64,000 bases of DNA from Pseudoalteromonas peptidolytica (GCF_012641745.1 NZ_WEHZ01000026.1:1-64000), one strand, 5' to 3'. Positions 9,303-19,628 are shown, counted from the first letter of the stretch. Notes: generated from the letters alone by a model not told the origin. Numbers and translations: made by a program.

Positions 9303-9923
9303 ATGAGTGCTATTACTCCCGCTACGCTGCATGCGTTAGAAGATGCTCACGAGCATGCAGACCATGACACAGGTTCAAATACCGTATTTGGTTTTTGGCT
9401 ATATCTGATGACGGATTGTTTGTTGTTTGCTTCCTTCTTTGCCACTTACGCTGTGTTGTACATGAACACCGCAGGTGGCGTATCTGGCAAAGATATCTTT
9501 GAGCTGGGTTTTGTTGCAGTTGAAACCGCAGCCTTACTGTTAAGTAGTATTACTTTTGGTTTTGCCATGATAGCGGCAAACAAACAGAAAAAGTCGCAAA
9601 CCTTATCTTGGCTTGCGGTGACATTTGCCTTTGGTGCGGTGTTCATTGGCATGGAAGTATATGAATTTCATCACTTAATAGTACACGGTCATGGACCGCA
9701 AAATAGTGCTTTTCTGACTTCTTTCTTCTCATTAGTGGGTCTGCACGGCATGCACGTGACGGCAGGCTTGATTTGGATGAGTGTAATGATGATTGAAGTG
9801 ACACGTCGTGGTCTTAAGCCACAAACGGTAACACGTTTGAGCTGCTTAAGCTTGTTCTGGCACTTTTTAGACATTGTTTGGATCTGTGTATTTACTGTTG
9901 TTTATTTAATGGGGGCAATGTAA
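9303..9923 (+). CDS. cyoC: cytochrome bo3 ubiquinol oxidase subunit III
   Basis: A 206-residue five-helix subunit III of the heme-copper oxidase family, with [18 protein letters not shown] near the start and [12 protein letters not shown] in the fourth helix. It stabilises the oxidase in the inner membrane. It starts 3 bases after the cyoB stop, preceded by GGAGGG, and its TAA shares one base with the cyoD ATG, indicating translational coupling. Confidence 0.97.
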   Translation: MSAITPATLHALEDAHEHADHDTGSNTVFGFWLYLMTDCLLFASFFATYAVLYMNTAGGVSGKDIFELGFVAVETAALLLSSITFGFAMIAANKQKKSQTLSWLAVTFAFGAVFIGMEVYEFHHLIVHGHGPQNSAFLTSFFSLVGLHGMHVTAGLIWMSVMMIEVTRRGLKPQTVTRLSCLSLFWHFLDIVWICVFTVVYLMGAM

Positions 9924-10282
9924 TGAGCCATAGTGGATCTCAAGCGTTAGCACAGACTGATGTTCATAAGCATGAACACGACAGCCACGGTAGTGTGAAG
10001 TCGTATCTAATTGGTTTTGTGCTATCCGTTATGTTGACAGCCATTCCTTTTGCTGCCGTGATGAGTGGCAGCTTGTCATCTAGCACGACATTTTGGACGT
10101 TAGTGACAGCGGCGTTAGTGCAAATTTGGGTGCATCTAAAGTACTTTTTACACCTGAATTTTGTTACCGAAGAAGGCAAGGCAAGCACGCTTTCCTTTAT
10201 CTTTAGTGCGTTGATTATTGTGATGGTAGTGGGGCTGTCGGTCTGGATCATCTACGAATCGAACGCCATGATGATGTATTAA
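9923..10282 (+). CDS. cyoD: cytochrome bo3 ubiquinol oxidase subunit IV
   Basis: A 119-residue protein with three membrane helices and a His-rich N-terminus (HKHEHDSHG), typical of CyoD (COX4-like prokaryotic family), an accessory subunit of the oxidase. The ATG at 9923 overlaps the cyoC stop by one base (TAATG). A longer frame from 9878 is unlikely because it reads through the end of cyoC. Confidence 0.96.
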   Translation: MSHSGSQALAQTDVHKHEHDSHGSVKSYLIGFVLSVMLTAIPFAAVMSGSLSSSTTFWTLVTAALVQIWVHLKYFLHLNFVTEEGKASTLSFIFSALIIVMVVGLSVWIIYESNAMMMY

Positions 10283-10295
10283 CAGGAGAGTAGTC

Positions 10296-11174
10296 ATGCT
10301 GCGTCGTTATTTTCAGGTGACAAAACCTGGGATCATTATGGGAAACTTGATTTCAGTCGCAGGAGGCTTTTTATTGGCCTCTCGAGGTGAAGTTGATTGG
10401 CTGCTATTTACATTGACTCTGCTAGGGCTATCTTTAGTCGTTGCGTCAGGTTGTGTAGTTAACAATGTCATCGACAGGGATATCGATGCGGCAATGGCTC
10501 GCACTAAAACTCGCGTGACAGTAACTGGGGAAATTTCCTCAGTTGCTGCACTGTCACATAGTCTGGTACTCGGATTATCTGGCTTTGGGCTCTTAGCCTA
10601 TTTCACCAATTGGATTGCGCTGGGTTTTGCCGCATTTGGGTTTTTTATTTATGTCGGTGTTTACAGCTTATACATGAAGCGAAACTCAGTGTATGGCACT
10701 GTGGTTGGTAGCCTGTCAGGGGCAGTGCCTCCTGTGGTTGGTTACTGCGCAGTAAGCGGGGTATTTGACTCTGGCGCTGCCATTTTATTATTGATGTTTT
10801 GTCTTTGGCAAATGCCGCACTCTTACGCCATTGCGATTTTCCGTTTTGACGATTACCGAGCCGCGAATATTCCGGTGCTGCCAGTCGCGCAAGGTGTTGA
10901 AAAGGCCAAGCATCATATTGTTTTGTATATCGCCATTTATGCACTGGTGGTGATGTTACTACTGCTTAGCGGCTACACCGGTGTAGCATTTATGGCGGTG
11001 GCCTGTACAGCCAGTTTTTGGTGGTTATTGATGGCGCTAAAAGGGTACCAAAGAGACTCAGATTTACATGGTTGGGCGAGGCAAGTATTTGCATTCTCAA
11101 TAGTCAATATCACAGTCCTAAGTATCGCGATGGCGATTGATAATCACAGCACAGTTTCTGCGATGCTGTACTGA
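10296..11174 (+). CDS. cyoE: protoheme IX farnesyltransferase (heme O synthase)
   Basis: A 292-residue UbiA-superfamily prenyltransferase with about nine membrane helices. It carries the first Asp-rich motif [18 protein letters not shown], for farnesyl diphosphate and Mg2+, and the second conserved loop [17 protein letters not shown]. It makes heme O for the CyoB site. It is the last gene of the operon, with AGGAG before its ATG, and is followed by a strong terminator at 11205. Confidence 0.97.
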   Translation: MLRRYFQVTKPGIIMGNLISVAGGFLLASRGEVDWLLFTLTLLGLSLVVASGCVVNNVIDRDIDAAMARTKTRVTVTGEISSVAALSHSLVLGLSGFGLLAYFTNWIALGFAAFGFFIYVGVYSLYMKRNSVYGTVVGSLSGAVPPVVGYCAVSGVFDSGAAILLLMFCLWQMPHSYAIAIFRFDDYRAANIPVLPVAQGVEKAKHHIVLYIAIYALVVMLLLLSGYTGVAFMAVACTASFWWLLMALKGYQRDSDLHGWARQVFAFSIVNITVLSIAMAIDNHSTVSAMLY

Positions 11175-11204
11175 TCGCAGATTATCCCAAAGTAACTAAA
11201 ACCC

Positions 11205-11226
11205 AAAGGCCCGCAGGGCCTTTTTT
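11205..11226 (+). terminator. Rho-independent terminator of the cyo operon
   Basis: An 8-bp perfect stem, AAAGGCCC-GCA-GGGCCTTT, runs into six T residues. It starts 31 bases after the cyoE stop. Confidence 0.9.
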
Positions 11227-11307
11227 CGTTCTTATTTGTTTTACGTCGCTTGCTTTTTACCCATTTTATCTCCATATCAAGCTTATTGAATAGATGAGAA
11301 GATAATA

Positions 11308-11547
11308 ATGGATTTAGGGATAGCTGAGGTATTGTTGTTATTTATGGCGATTTTTATCGCGTCCTTTTTACTTTTTAAGGTCGTGCTATGGGCCAAAAAA
11401 ATGCCAAAAGGCGCCTATTTATTTTTGGCATTGATGCCGCTGATTTCTCTTTTTCCTATTCCACCACCTGTTTTTAAAAATGTCGCGAAAGCCAAACAAG
11501 AACAACGTAAAAAAGCCCCCAAATCAGGCGATAAACCTGAGCAATAA
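11308..11547 (+). CDS. small membrane protein of unknown function
   Basis: A 79-residue protein with two hydrophobic helices (about 5-29 and 36-52) and a charged, Lys/Gln-rich tail ending KAPKSGDKPEQ, suggesting a cytoplasmic C-terminus. The family is not recognised. AGATAATA lies before the ATG, giving only a weak ribosome binding site. It stands alone between the cyo terminator and a convergent tetR-type gene. Confidence 0.6.
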   Translation: MDLGIAEVLLLFMAIFIASFLLFKVVLWAKKMPKGAYLFLALMPLISLFPIPPPVFKNVAKAKQEQRKKAPKSGDKPEQ

Positions 11548-11579
11548 GCATAAAGTGGAACCTTCAAATAGCACGCTGT

Positions 11580-12116
11580 TTAGCTCGTGAATTCTGCTGC
11601 CCGCTTGGCCACGCTAGCATCGTGACAGGTATACGCCGTTGAAATAATCCCTTCGCCCAATAGAAACAGGCGCTCGACAGCGGCATCATCAGCGTCGTTG
11701 AGCGATTGTTTGAGTAACGCTTTTACCGCAAGTTTGTGCCGCTGGCATAGTTGATTAATTGGACTGGTAAGCTCACCAAATTCTGCCGCTGTGTTAATAA
11801 AGTAACAACCACGGAATTCGCCCAGTACCTCCACCTTATTATTAATCCACTGATCTAGCGCCAAGAACAGTTGCTTTTCGAGCATTTCGCTGGTCTGGAC
11901 ATCTTCAAGGCAACCAGATAACCAAGATATAAATTGGTGATGTCGCTGCTCAAGTGTTGCAAGCACCAACGCATCTTTACTCTCAAAATGGTTATACAGA
12001 GTCTTTTTAGCGATACCAGATGACTTTAATACTTCGTTAATGCCAATGGCATGAATGCCATGTTGATAGAACAGTTCCATTGCGCAATCGATCAGTTGTT
12101 GTCTTTTTGTACTCAT
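11580..12116 (-). CDS. TetR/AcrR-family transcriptional regulator
   Basis: A 178-residue protein. The N-terminal helix-turn-helix (residues about 3-50) reads AMELFYQHGIHAIGINEV...GIAKKTLYNHFESKDAL, the classic TetR pattern. The C-terminal ligand domain is of the TetR_C type. It is divergent from an HPP-family membrane protein, with two matching palindromes in the 110-bp gap, so it most likely represses that gene and itself. The effector is unknown. Confidence 0.92.
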   Translation of the reverse strand: MSTKRQQLIDCAMELFYQHGIHAIGINEVLKSSGIAKKTLYNHFESKDALVLATLEQRHHQFISWLSGCLEDVQTSEMLEKQLFLALDQWINNKVEVLGEFRGCYFINTAAEFGELTSPINQLCQRHKLAVKALLKQSLNDADDAAVERLFLLGEGIISTAYTCHDASVAKRAAEFTS

Positions 12117-12154
12117 CAGTCAGCCATGTTTATTACCGTGATTATAGGTTGACA

Positions 12155-12176
12155 GAAGTAGACCAACTTGTCTATC
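12155..12176. promoter_or_regulatory. TetR-family operator, distal copy
   Basis: TAGAC-CAACTT-GTCTA at 12159-12174, inside a longer AAGTAGAC...GTCTATC context. It has the same half-sites and 6-base spacer as the better palindrome at 12187-12202, with centres 28 bases apart, or somewhat under three helical turns. Confidence 0.65.
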
Positions 12177-12182
12177 ATTTGA

Positions 12183-12206
12183 GAAGTAGACAGATTTGTC
12201 TACTTC
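12183..12206. promoter_or_regulatory. TetR-family operator, proximal copy
   Basis: Arms GAAGTAGACA and TGTCTACTTC are perfect 10-base reverse complements around a 4-base centre. It lies 20 bases before the HPP gene start and 66 bases before the tetR-type start. Confidence 0.75.
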
Positions 12207-12226
12207 TTTGAAAGGGAACGTATACA

Positions 12227-12682
12227 ATGAGAGAAATACAACTTGCTTTAATTGCTGGAGCGGGCGCGTTTATCGCCATTGCAATATTGGCGTTTAGTCA
12301 AACGATAAGTGCTGAGTATATTTTTTTAATGGCACCTTTAGGCGCTACTGCAGTGCTGGTGTTCGGTGTGCCAAAAAGCCCACTAGCGCAGCCTAAAAAC
12401 GTTATTTTTGGACATATTATTACTGCAACAATTGGAATTATTTTTGCGCAATATATTGGTGTAAATGAACTCACCTTGGCAGCTGCAACAGGCGTTGGAG
12501 TATTTGGTATGTTGGCAACAAAAACGACGCATCCGCCAGCTGGGGCAAATCCCATATTGATAATGCTAGCAATGGAAGGGTGGAGTTTTTTATTTACGCC
12601 AGTCATCACTGGTGCTGTGATCTTAGTGCTGGTAGGCAAAGCGACTTTACTATTCACAAATAAGCTTAACGTAGCAACTTGA
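12227..12682 (+). CDS. HPP-family integral membrane protein
   Basis: A 151-residue protein with four to five membrane helices and the family-defining HPP motif in KTTHPPAGANP (residues about 102-112). HPP proteins are inner-membrane proteins, and some have been linked to nitrite transport in phototrophs; the role here is unknown. AAAGGGAA precedes the ATG. It is probably controlled by the divergent TetR-family protein. Confidence 0.88.
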   Translation: MREIQLALIAGAGAFIAIAILAFSQTISAEYIFLMAPLGATAVLVFGVPKSPLAQPKNVIFGHIITATIGIIFAQYIGVNELTLAAATGVGVFGMLATKTTHPPAGANPILIMLAMEGWSFLFTPVITGAVILVLVGKATLLFTNKLNVAT

Positions 12683-12897
12683 CGCGAATTAAACTCAGTA
12701 GCACTTTAATCGACGTGCGGGGTTATGATAGCCTGCAGTTTTTATAATAGTTCGTTTACTGCATACAATTGGTATAGACTACACCTAAGAAAACGTCTCA
12801 ATAATTCAAGTAACTTTTAGTTATTTGATACTAAACGAACAGTTGATGTTTGTTGGTAATAATAACAATAATAAACCTTACATGGAGTAGATGTAGT
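12683..12897. other. intergenic region upstream of the CadC-type gene
   Basis: A 9-bp perfect inverted repeat, GTTCGTTTA (12750-12758) and TAAACGAAC (12832-12840), brackets the probable promoter of the downstream regulator. It could be a binding site for the winged-helix protein it precedes. No gene is seen. Confidence 0.35.
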
Positions 12898-14946
12898 TTG
12901 GAGCGAATTCAATTTGGTCAATTTCTGTTTGATACGGGGTCATATGAGTTAACGTGCGAGGGTGAAGTGATTGTACTTGATCCCAGAACGGTATCATTAT
13001 TGCTATTTCTGCTAGACAACCCCAAGCGGATAATCACACGCGATGAACTACAAACGGTGATTTGGCAGGGTGTAATTGTGACCGATAATGCCATCAATAA
13101 ATTAGTCGCTAACTTACGCAAAACACTCAATGATGACCCTAAATCCCCACAGTATATTCAAACCGTACCCAAGCAAGGCTATCGTTTTATTGCTGAGGCG
13201 TCTGTACTTAAAGATGTAAAATCCCACCTCGATACTGATCAAAAAAGCGTTAAGTCAAACTACGTAGTTAAGGGGCTTGCCAGCTTATTAGTTTGTTTGT
13301 TGGCTGTTGTATTGGTGATGCTGAACAGCCGAGCATCTTCAGAGCTAAATTATAATGAAAATAATGTGTTAACTAGAGTAATGGGGGCTAAACGGAGTCT
13401 GGTCGTAGCACCTAGTGGGGAGTCAGTTAGTTTTCTCAATGACACTCGAGGTAAGGGGAATACACTTTGGGTCAAGCGCCTCAATGATCAGTATGATGAT
13501 GTCGGTACACAGGTTGCAAGTGGCGCATACTATATTGATGCTTTAGTTGCACAGACTTCTACTCACCTGATTTTTACGGGATACCAAGAAGAGCAATGCG
13601 GTTGGTTCAAAGTCCCCTTTGCTGAGGGAACGCGAACTCTCGCCGCTGGCAAGGCACAACTGCTTGGTTGTAATAAATTAGTGTCTCATCAATTTACTTA
13701 TGATACGCGGCAGGACGTGATCTGGCTGCTAGGGCACCCGAAGCAACACGAACATCAAAACACGTTATTCAAGGTTGACTTCACGACAGGGTTAGAACCT
13801 ATTAATGTAACATTGCCTAAAGGATGGCAGTTTATTTCTCTTGACCTTAAAGCTGACTCGAGTGAGCTACTACTTATAGCTCACAACAGTCAAGGAATAA
13901 GTCAGTTCTTTACGTTTGATACCACTTCTCACACATTAACCGCATTGGGGAGCACTCATCAGCAAATTGAGTTTGGTATATGGGGACATGAGAGTGACCA
14001 AGTGATTGTGGTTTCTGCATCAAAGCCAACTCAACTGCAATCTATTAATGTACAAAAAGGTTCTGAACGTACGCTCGCGAGTTTAACGGATCGAATTTGC
14101 TGTGAGCTAGCACGCCATCCAAATAATAAAGATTATGTGTACTCAACATACGACAAAAACATAGACCTTAATTGGCGACTTACCGGTTTTGAATTAGACA
14201 ATAGTAACGGCAACGAGAGACTTCCTGCGTTCGCTAATAAGCAAATAGGGATCTACTTTACTTCGAACCGTGCCGGTGGCAACCATATTTATTTCCAAGC
14301 ACCAGCACAACGTGCGGCGCAAGTGATTATGATGGATGAGCATATGCGGCTGCGAGAGTTGGCAGTATCTCCAGATGATAAGTTATTGCTGGTGAATCAT
14401 AATAATCATCAGCTATGGATAGTGGATAGCGAACGAAAAAATGTGCTCCATCAGACCTCTTTAGATGGTTATGGTTTTGCTCAGTCTTGGATTAATAACA
14501 CTTTATTTGCTGTTACGGTAAAACAGAAAACGTCCCGCAGTGTGCGAGTATATAATCGGCAGTTACAGCTGGTGGCAGAGTTGCCACCATCGTGGATGCG
14601 TATTATGCCAGATAGAGCAAATAGAGAAGTTATATATGTCTATAATCAAGACAAAAACGTATACCGCTTTACATTGGCTGATTTACTCAATGGGCAAATG
14701 CAAAAAGGGGTTCAGCTTGGAGAAGTTGAGCATTTTCATCAAGGTATAGTCGAAGATAGCGTGTTATATGCAAGCGACCACATAGAGGCAGAATTAACAA
14801 TTTATAAACTCAATGACCGTCACCTACAATTTTTAAGTCAAAACCCATTTGATGGGTATTATGGTTTCGATGTAAAGGACGGTCAGTTAATTTATGCGAG
14901 CACTCGGGTGTTTAGTAGCGACTTATATACCACTCAAGCGCGTTAG
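12898..14946 (+). CDS. CadC/ToxR-type transmembrane transcriptional regulator
   Basis: A 682-residue one-component regulator. The N-terminal OmpR/PhoB-type winged helix (residues about 1-95) includes IVTDNAINKLVANLRKTLNDDP and YIQTVPKQGYRFIA. One membrane helix follows (about 120-142). The large periplasmic part, about 540 residues, looks like a WD40/TolB-like beta-propeller (SPDDKLLLVNHNNHQLWIVD). The TTG at 12898 is chosen because the domain begins there (MERIQFGQFLFD) and GGAG precedes it; a TTG at 12850 would add 16 residues. It converges on the DUF5916 outer-membrane gene. Its target is unknown. Confidence 0.88.
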   Translation: MERIQFGQFLFDTGSYELTCEGEVIVLDPRTVSLLLFLLDNPKRIITRDELQTVIWQGVIVTDNAINKLVANLRKTLNDDPKSPQYIQTVPKQGYRFIAEASVLKDVKSHLDTDQKSVKSNYVVKGLASLLVCLLAVVLVMLNSRASSELNYNENNVLTRVMGAKRSLVVAPSGESVSFLNDTRGKGNTLWVKRLNDQYDDVGTQVASGAYYIDALVAQTSTHLIFTGYQEEQCGWFKVPFAEGTRTLAAGKAQLLGCNKLVSHQFTYDTRQDVIWLLGHPKQHEHQNTLFKVDFTTGLEPINVTLPKGWQFISLDLKADSSELLLIAHNSQGISQFFTFDTTSHTLTALGSTHQQIEFGIWGHESDQVIVVSASKPTQLQSINVQKGSERTLASLTDRICCELARHPNNKDYVYSTYDKNIDLNWRLTGFELDNSNGNERLPAFANKQIGIYFTSNRAGGNHIYFQAPAQRAAQVIMMDEHMRLRELAVSPDDKLLLVNHNNHQLWIVDSERKNVLHQTSLDGYGFAQSWINNTLFAVTVKQKTSRSVRVYNRQLQLVAELPPSWMRIMPDRANREVIYVYNQDKNVYRFTLADLLNGQMQKGVQLGEVEHFHQGIVEDSVLYASDHIEAELTIYKLNDRHLQFLSQNPFDGYYGFDVKDGQLIYASTRVFSSDLYTTQAR

Positions 14947-14957
14947 CGAGTCTGCTC

Positions 14958-17144
14958 TTACCATCTATAGGTATATGCTAATTTGATTGCGGTTTCATCC
15001 GTATTTTCAGTACGTTCATGCCAGCCATCTTCTATGTTATAACCTCGGTTGATACTGGCTATATAAACTTCGTCTGGTGATGGCTCGAAGCGTATGCGAC
15101 TGAAAATAGAGAAGTTATTGGTCTGATCATTGTGCTGTAATAATGTATTCCAAGACCATTCTCTGTTAAAGGCTAGATTAACACTAAGTCTGGTATTAAA
15201 AAGTTGGTCATTGATGCCATCTTTTTGATAATAATACATATTGCGACTTACATTTAAAAATAGATGCTTATTTGGACGATAATTCAAATCTAGGCTAATG
15301 CGTTCAAACTCGGCATCATAAAAACTCCCTGTTAAAAATCGTGAAGTTACATAAAGGGGCCTGTTATTGGCACTTCTGATGTACAGTTCATTTTGAATAT
15401 AATCATATTCTTGCGGCATAAAAGTGAGCTTATCCGTAAACCTGAATGGTTTTGTTAAGATCCTTTGATAGCGGTTATGACTGAAAAAGAAGTGATCATT
15501 ATTTTTTAAATCAATTTGCAGTGGTCGTAAAAAAAGGCTTTGCCCTTGTCGGTTGCCTTGGGTGTCTTCCCAAAGATAATAAAATCCAGTAAATTGGTAG
15601 TAGTTAATGTTATCTGCTAACCACCCCGACTGTGGCCTTATTCGATAGTGGTTTATCGCCTCGTAAAATTGAAGATCCTTCCTATTTACAAAGCCTAAAG
15701 CAGGGTTAAAATCTTTACCTATATATTGATACCGACTACGAAGATAAAATGTGTCATTTGGCAGCTCTATTGATCCCCCGTAAGACTTGTTATCCTCATT
15801 GGTTATCTCCTCTGTTGAAACGGCTTCCGTTTCTTGATAGTAAGCGTGAGTGACGAAGGGGTATTGATCAAGCATATTGCCTTGGACGCGATAGTCTGCG
15901 CCTACTAATCTTCTTTGGGCTTGGCCATCAGGGCTACCATTGGTTACAATAGCACCAATTTGATGCTGCTGTGCAATTTGCTGTGTCACACGGGCGACAC
16001 TAAGCTGTGTTTCTTCGGATTGATTACCATCTTGTTCTTGATTTACGCTTAAAATACCTAAGCGAGTATTACCAATCTGCCCTGTTAATTTGGTGCCCCA
16101 ATTGATATCTAGAATACCTGATTGTCGGCCCTGTCCGATACGTCGTGAGTAAAAAGGCATACCATTGGCGTGGCTATCTCCCATACCACCAAATCGAAAA
16201 ATTTGACTGTCCTGTAGAAAGAAATCGCGTTTTTCAGTGAAGTACTGAGAGTATTGAGTCATATTGAGCGGTACTTGATCTACCTCTGTGCCTGAGAAGT
16301 CAGTATTGAGTGTCAGCATCGCAGAGAGATTTGGTGTCACTTTGTAGAGTATGTCCAACGCTGGTGTGAGTTTACTGTCATCGTCATTGCCTTTTAGTGC
16401 CAAGCTCGGTTTTACCTCTACTCCCAAGCCTTGCTTTAAGCCTTCAAGCCCTTCAATGGGGGCGAGCTGGTTAGTATGCCAAGCGAAGTTACTCGGGTTA
16501 TTAAGGTTCCAATAAATTTGTGTATTAGGGTTGGCTACGCGGTGCCTGAGCTGCAAGCCCCATTGTTTAGCACCTTGCTCAAACGAAATTGATTGCATTG
16601 GAATAGCAATTTCTACAGACCATTTATCTTCTTCGATGTGTGTTTTAGCAAACCAAAGAGTTTTCCATTGGGCAATATAATTGGTACCGTCAACTAAACC
16701 ATCTTCTTTAACACCTGAAGGAGTGACATGGAATAGATAAGCGTCTGCTCTGTCAAAATTAGTGTCTAGAATAAGTCCAAAATAATCCTCATCCCACATG
16801 TATTCGCCTTGCGTCAACACTCGGTCGGTTAACGAGGCTTTAGGCTGATAAATCGTCGCCGCAACGTAGAAGTAATCACTATCGTAGCTGATATAAGCCT
16901 CAATATTATGATCTGGGGTATTGCCGACATTGGGTCTAAACACAACGAAGTCATTGATGTGTTGTGCCTCCTGCCATTCATGTTCTGAAAGCTTACCGTC
17001 AATGGTGGGTTTTTTTGTAACCTTTGGGATAAAGGTTGGGGGTTGAGTAAATTGCTGCCAATTCGCTTGGACGTTAAACGAGCTAAAGACTGATAGCAGG
17101 GTGATTATGGCAACACATTGTTTAGCATTAACTAGATTTATCAT
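14958..17144 (-). CDS. DUF5916 outer-membrane protein with N-terminal CBM9-like domain
   Basis: A 728-residue exported protein. Signal peptide to about residue 27, then a carbohydrate-binding family 9-like sandwich (KPTIDGKLSEHEWQEAQ...VEIAIPMQSISF, about 40-230), then a long beta-strand-rich region ending in aromatic TYRW, typical of an outer-membrane barrel (DUF5916). The family is common in marine Alteromonadales and Bacteroidetes; no biochemical role is established and ligand binding is inferred from the CBM9-like fold. It converges with the CadC-type regulator with an 11-base gap. Confidence 0.85.
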   Translation of the reverse strand: MINLVNAKQCVAIITLLSVFSSFNVQANWQQFTQPPTFIPKVTKKPTIDGKLSEHEWQEAQHINDFVVFRPNVGNTPDHNIEAYISYDSDYFYVAATIYQPKASLTDRVLTQGEYMWDEDYFGLILDTNFDRADAYLFHVTPSGVKEDGLVDGTNYIAQWKTLWFAKTHIEEDKWSVEIAIPMQSISFEQGAKQWGLQLRHRVANPNTQIYWNLNNPSNFAWHTNQLAPIEGLEGLKQGLGVEVKPSLALKGNDDDSKLTPALDILYKVTPNLSAMLTLNTDFSGTEVDQVPLNMTQYSQYFTEKRDFFLQDSQIFRFGGMGDSHANGMPFYSRRIGQGRQSGILDINWGTKLTGQIGNTRLGILSVNQEQDGNQSEETQLSVARVTQQIAQQHQIGAIVTNGSPDGQAQRRLVGADYRVQGNMLDQYPFVTHAYYQETEAVSTEEITNEDNKSYGGSIELPNDTFYLRSRYQYIGKDFNPALGFVNRKDLQFYEAINHYRIRPQSGWLADNINYYQFTGFYYLWEDTQGNRQGQSLFLRPLQIDLKNNDHFFFSHNRYQRILTKPFRFTDKLTFMPQEYDYIQNELYIRSANNRPLYVTSRFLTGSFYDAEFERISLDLNYRPNKHLFLNVSRNMYYYQKDGINDQLFNTRLSVNLAFNREWSWNTLLQHNDQTNNFSIFSRIRFEPSPDEVYIASINRGYNIEDGWHERTENTDETAIKLAYTYRW

Positions 17145-17654
17145 TGTTATTTTCTCTGATCACAATATCTATTCATCATGCTGCAGCCTTTGTAAAAAGA
17201 AGTGATTAAGCAGCGAAATAAGATGACAAAGTAGTGATTTTTTATGATGAAAATATGCCTAGCGTATTGAAAATATTAAAAATAATTAAAGGCATGTAAA
17301 AGTAGAGAGCTACAGCTCGACGGGGTGATTAGGTGCTACTAATCTTGACCTTAAATTTGAATTTGCTGTAATTTCATTCCCTTACACGTTTAAAGCTCGG
17401 TAAAAGCTTCTCTTTCTCTCGTCAGCGCGTTTGAGTGGGTACTATTTCGTATTTTTTTATTCATAGCTTAGCTAAGGGCTATAAATTACGCATCGCGGAC
17501 TTATTGAGCGTTCGTTAATCAATCTAAAACGAACCGTGGGAGTTAAAATAAAAGTATATAAAACAGCAGATTAATATTTTTCACGCTATATATGTGGCAA
17601 CAGTAACGAAAGTGATGAAATTTCATTGAAAGAGAATTTGAGTTTCGTGCTAGC
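17145..17654. other. 510-bp intergenic region, no gene seen
   Basis: This AT-rich gap separates divergent genes and must hold both promoters. No tRNA, strong hairpin or copy of the dispersed repeat was seen. Confidence 0.4.
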
Positions 17655-19628
17655 ATGTGGGTAAGGGAGCTAACTTGTCTGATTTATCAATTGATTGCAC
17701 TACATATTTTTAGCCGGTTGTTCCACGGGATCCGTGGCGCTAAATATTCAAAAGAGGGGGTGTTCCTCAGCGCAAAATCTGCACATACATCGGTGTTATT
17801 TCGTGATATGTGTCAGCCTCCAACTCTTAGTCGCCGTTGGTTATATCAAGAACTCAAAATACAGACTGAAACAGCGACGTATTTGATATTGATAAAACAT
17901 CATGGTGCGAATGAGTTGATACAGACATTACAGCAACACTGGATTAGGCATCATGGTCACCACTTACATGCCAAAGTGAAAAAAATAGAAACGCTACTCA
18001 GTAGTCGCTATCTTAGCCAAAGCATACAAAAAGTAGTGTTTGATGTGGCTGGCTCATTATGGTGCAGTTGGAAAGAGGTTGATAAGGGAATATTACCCAA
18101 AGCGCTTGAACCCATGGTGGCGACGATACGTGAAATTGCATCGTGGACTGAGAATGATATTGCTGAGTTTCAGTTTGCATTTGTCGCGTACTACTTGGGG
18201 CAAGATGTGCTCTATTTTGACCAAGTTGAATCCAACCCTTTGACTCTCGCACAGCGTAAAGCCTGCATTATTCAAGATGACAGGCAACTATTATTGGCTG
18301 CTGCAGGCACTGGAAAAACCAGTGTTATCAAGGCAAAATTGGGATATTTACTGCATCGAAAGCTAGCTAATGCAGATCAAGTGTTACTACTTGCTTATGG
18401 CAATGATGCTGCAACTGAAATGCGAGAACGTTGTAATGACATAGCGAATACTCTGAATTGTTCAACGTTTCACTCATTGAGTATGCAGATCATAGAAGCT
18501 GTAACAGGAACAAAACCCGTGTTATCAACGCTAGCAACAGATAAGGCGCAGTTTAAGCTATTTATCTCTGATGCTATCCAGTCTTTGCGACAAGAAACAC
18601 ACTTTGAACAAGCCTTTCATCAATTTTTGGATGGTCAAGGTATAAAGCAAGCCCAACATGTCATTGAACTACTCAGCCAAATGTTGCCGTTGATAAAGCA
18701 GGCGCAAATAATGGGAGAAGTAGAGTCATTAATTATGCGATTTAATCATCAAATGACGGTCCCGCTGGCAGTACTTGCTGAATATCAGTTGTATCTAACC
18801 AATGAGGCCTGTATCGATTTTGATGATATGCTAGAACGTGCTATCCATTATGTTGAAAATGACAAATTTAGAGTGCCTTGGCGTTATATTTTGGTTGATG
18901 AGTTTCAAGATATTTCTCGTGTCAGAGCAAAGCTAGTTCAAGCGTTATTGGATAAAAAAACTGGCAGCCAATTATTTGCGGTAGGTGATGATTGGCAAGC
19001 AATATACCGCTTTAGTGGTGGTGATATACGGCTGACTACAGAATTTGCCAAACATTTTGGAAAGTCTACAACTACCTATTTAGATAAAACTTTTCGCTAT
19101 CCACAAAGTATTCTGGATACAGCTTGCGAGTTTATATGTCGAAATCCTGAGCAAATAGCCAAAGATCTCAGTTCAAACCAACTAGGTATCAAAGGGCAAG
19201 GAGTTATAAAAGTCCCCAGTGGTGACGAAATAATGGATGCTCAACAACTCCTTAATTTGATTGAGCAACGTAACGAAGGTGCGGTATCAGTTTTGTTACT
19301 TGCTCGAAACCATAAGGGTTTACCTGATAAAGCGCAGGTGGATAACTGGCGTCGACTATTTCCGCAGCTGGCGATCAGTACCAATACATTTCATGGCGCT
19401 AAAGGGACAGAAGCCGACTTCACGATAGTGTTTGGCCTTAAAGCACGCCTATTCCCATCAAAAATAAAAGTACCAGAGATAATAGAGGCGTTACTTCCAG
19501 CAAAAGGAAATTATGCAGATGCAGAAGAGAGGCGGTTATTTTATGTCGCGTTAACTCGAGCAAGAAAGCAGTGTTTTCTTTTGGAGCCTGATGAGTCACC
19601 GTCTTATTTTCTACAAGAAATTGCGTGA
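17655..19628 (+). CDS. helD: DNA helicase IV (UvrD/Rep superfamily 1)
   Basis: A 657-residue SF1 helicase. The N-terminal region (residues about 20-210) resembles the helicase IV-specific domain. Motif I is AAAGTGKTS (about 215-223), followed by LLLAYGNDAATEMRER, Walker B VDEFQDIS, GDDWQAIYRFSGGD, DKTFRYP, FHGAKGTEADF and YVALTRAR. The order and the ending (ALLPAKGNYADAEERRLFYVALTRAR) closely match E. coli HelD, an ATP-dependent 3'-5' DNA unwinding enzyme of recombination and repair. The start is uncertain: the ATG at 17655 lacks a clear ribosome binding site and another in-frame ATG lies at 17808. E. coli HelD has 684 residues. Confidence 0.9.
   Translation: MWVRELTCLIYQLIALHIFSRLFHGIRGAKYSKEGVFLSAKSAHTSVLFRDMCQPPTLSRRWLYQELKIQTETATYLILIKHHGANELIQTLQQHWIRHHGHHLHAKVKKIETLLSSRYLSQSIQKVVFDVAGSLWCSWKEVDKGILPKALEPMVATIREIASWTENDIAEFQFAFVAYYLGQDVLYFDQVESNPLTLAQRKACIIQDDRQLLLAAAGTGKTSVIKAKLGYLLHRKLANADQVLLLAYGNDAATEMRERCNDIANTLNCSTFHSLSMQIIEAVTGTKPVLSTLATDKAQFKLFISDAIQSLRQETHFEQAFHQFLDGQGIKQAQHVIELLSQMLPLIKQAQIMGEVESLIMRFNHQMTVPLAVLAEYQLYLTNEACIDFDDMLERAIHYVENDKFRVPWRYILVDEFQDISRVRAKLVQALLDKKTGSQLFAVGDDWQAIYRFSGGDIRLTTEFAKHFGKSTTTYLDKTFRYPQSILDTACEFICRNPEQIAKDLSSNQLGIKGQGVIKVPSGDEIMDAQQLLNLIEQRNEGAVSVLLLARNHKGLPDKAQVDNWRRLFPQLAISTNTFHGAKGTEADFTIVFGLKARLFPSKIKVPEIIEALLPAKGNYADAEERRLFYVALTRARKQCFLLEPDESPSYFLQEIA

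Noticed and set aside
12298-12657. 119-codon open frame antisense to the HPP gene
   Set aside because: It mirrors the HPP coding sequence, has no ribosome binding site and no recognisable protein features.
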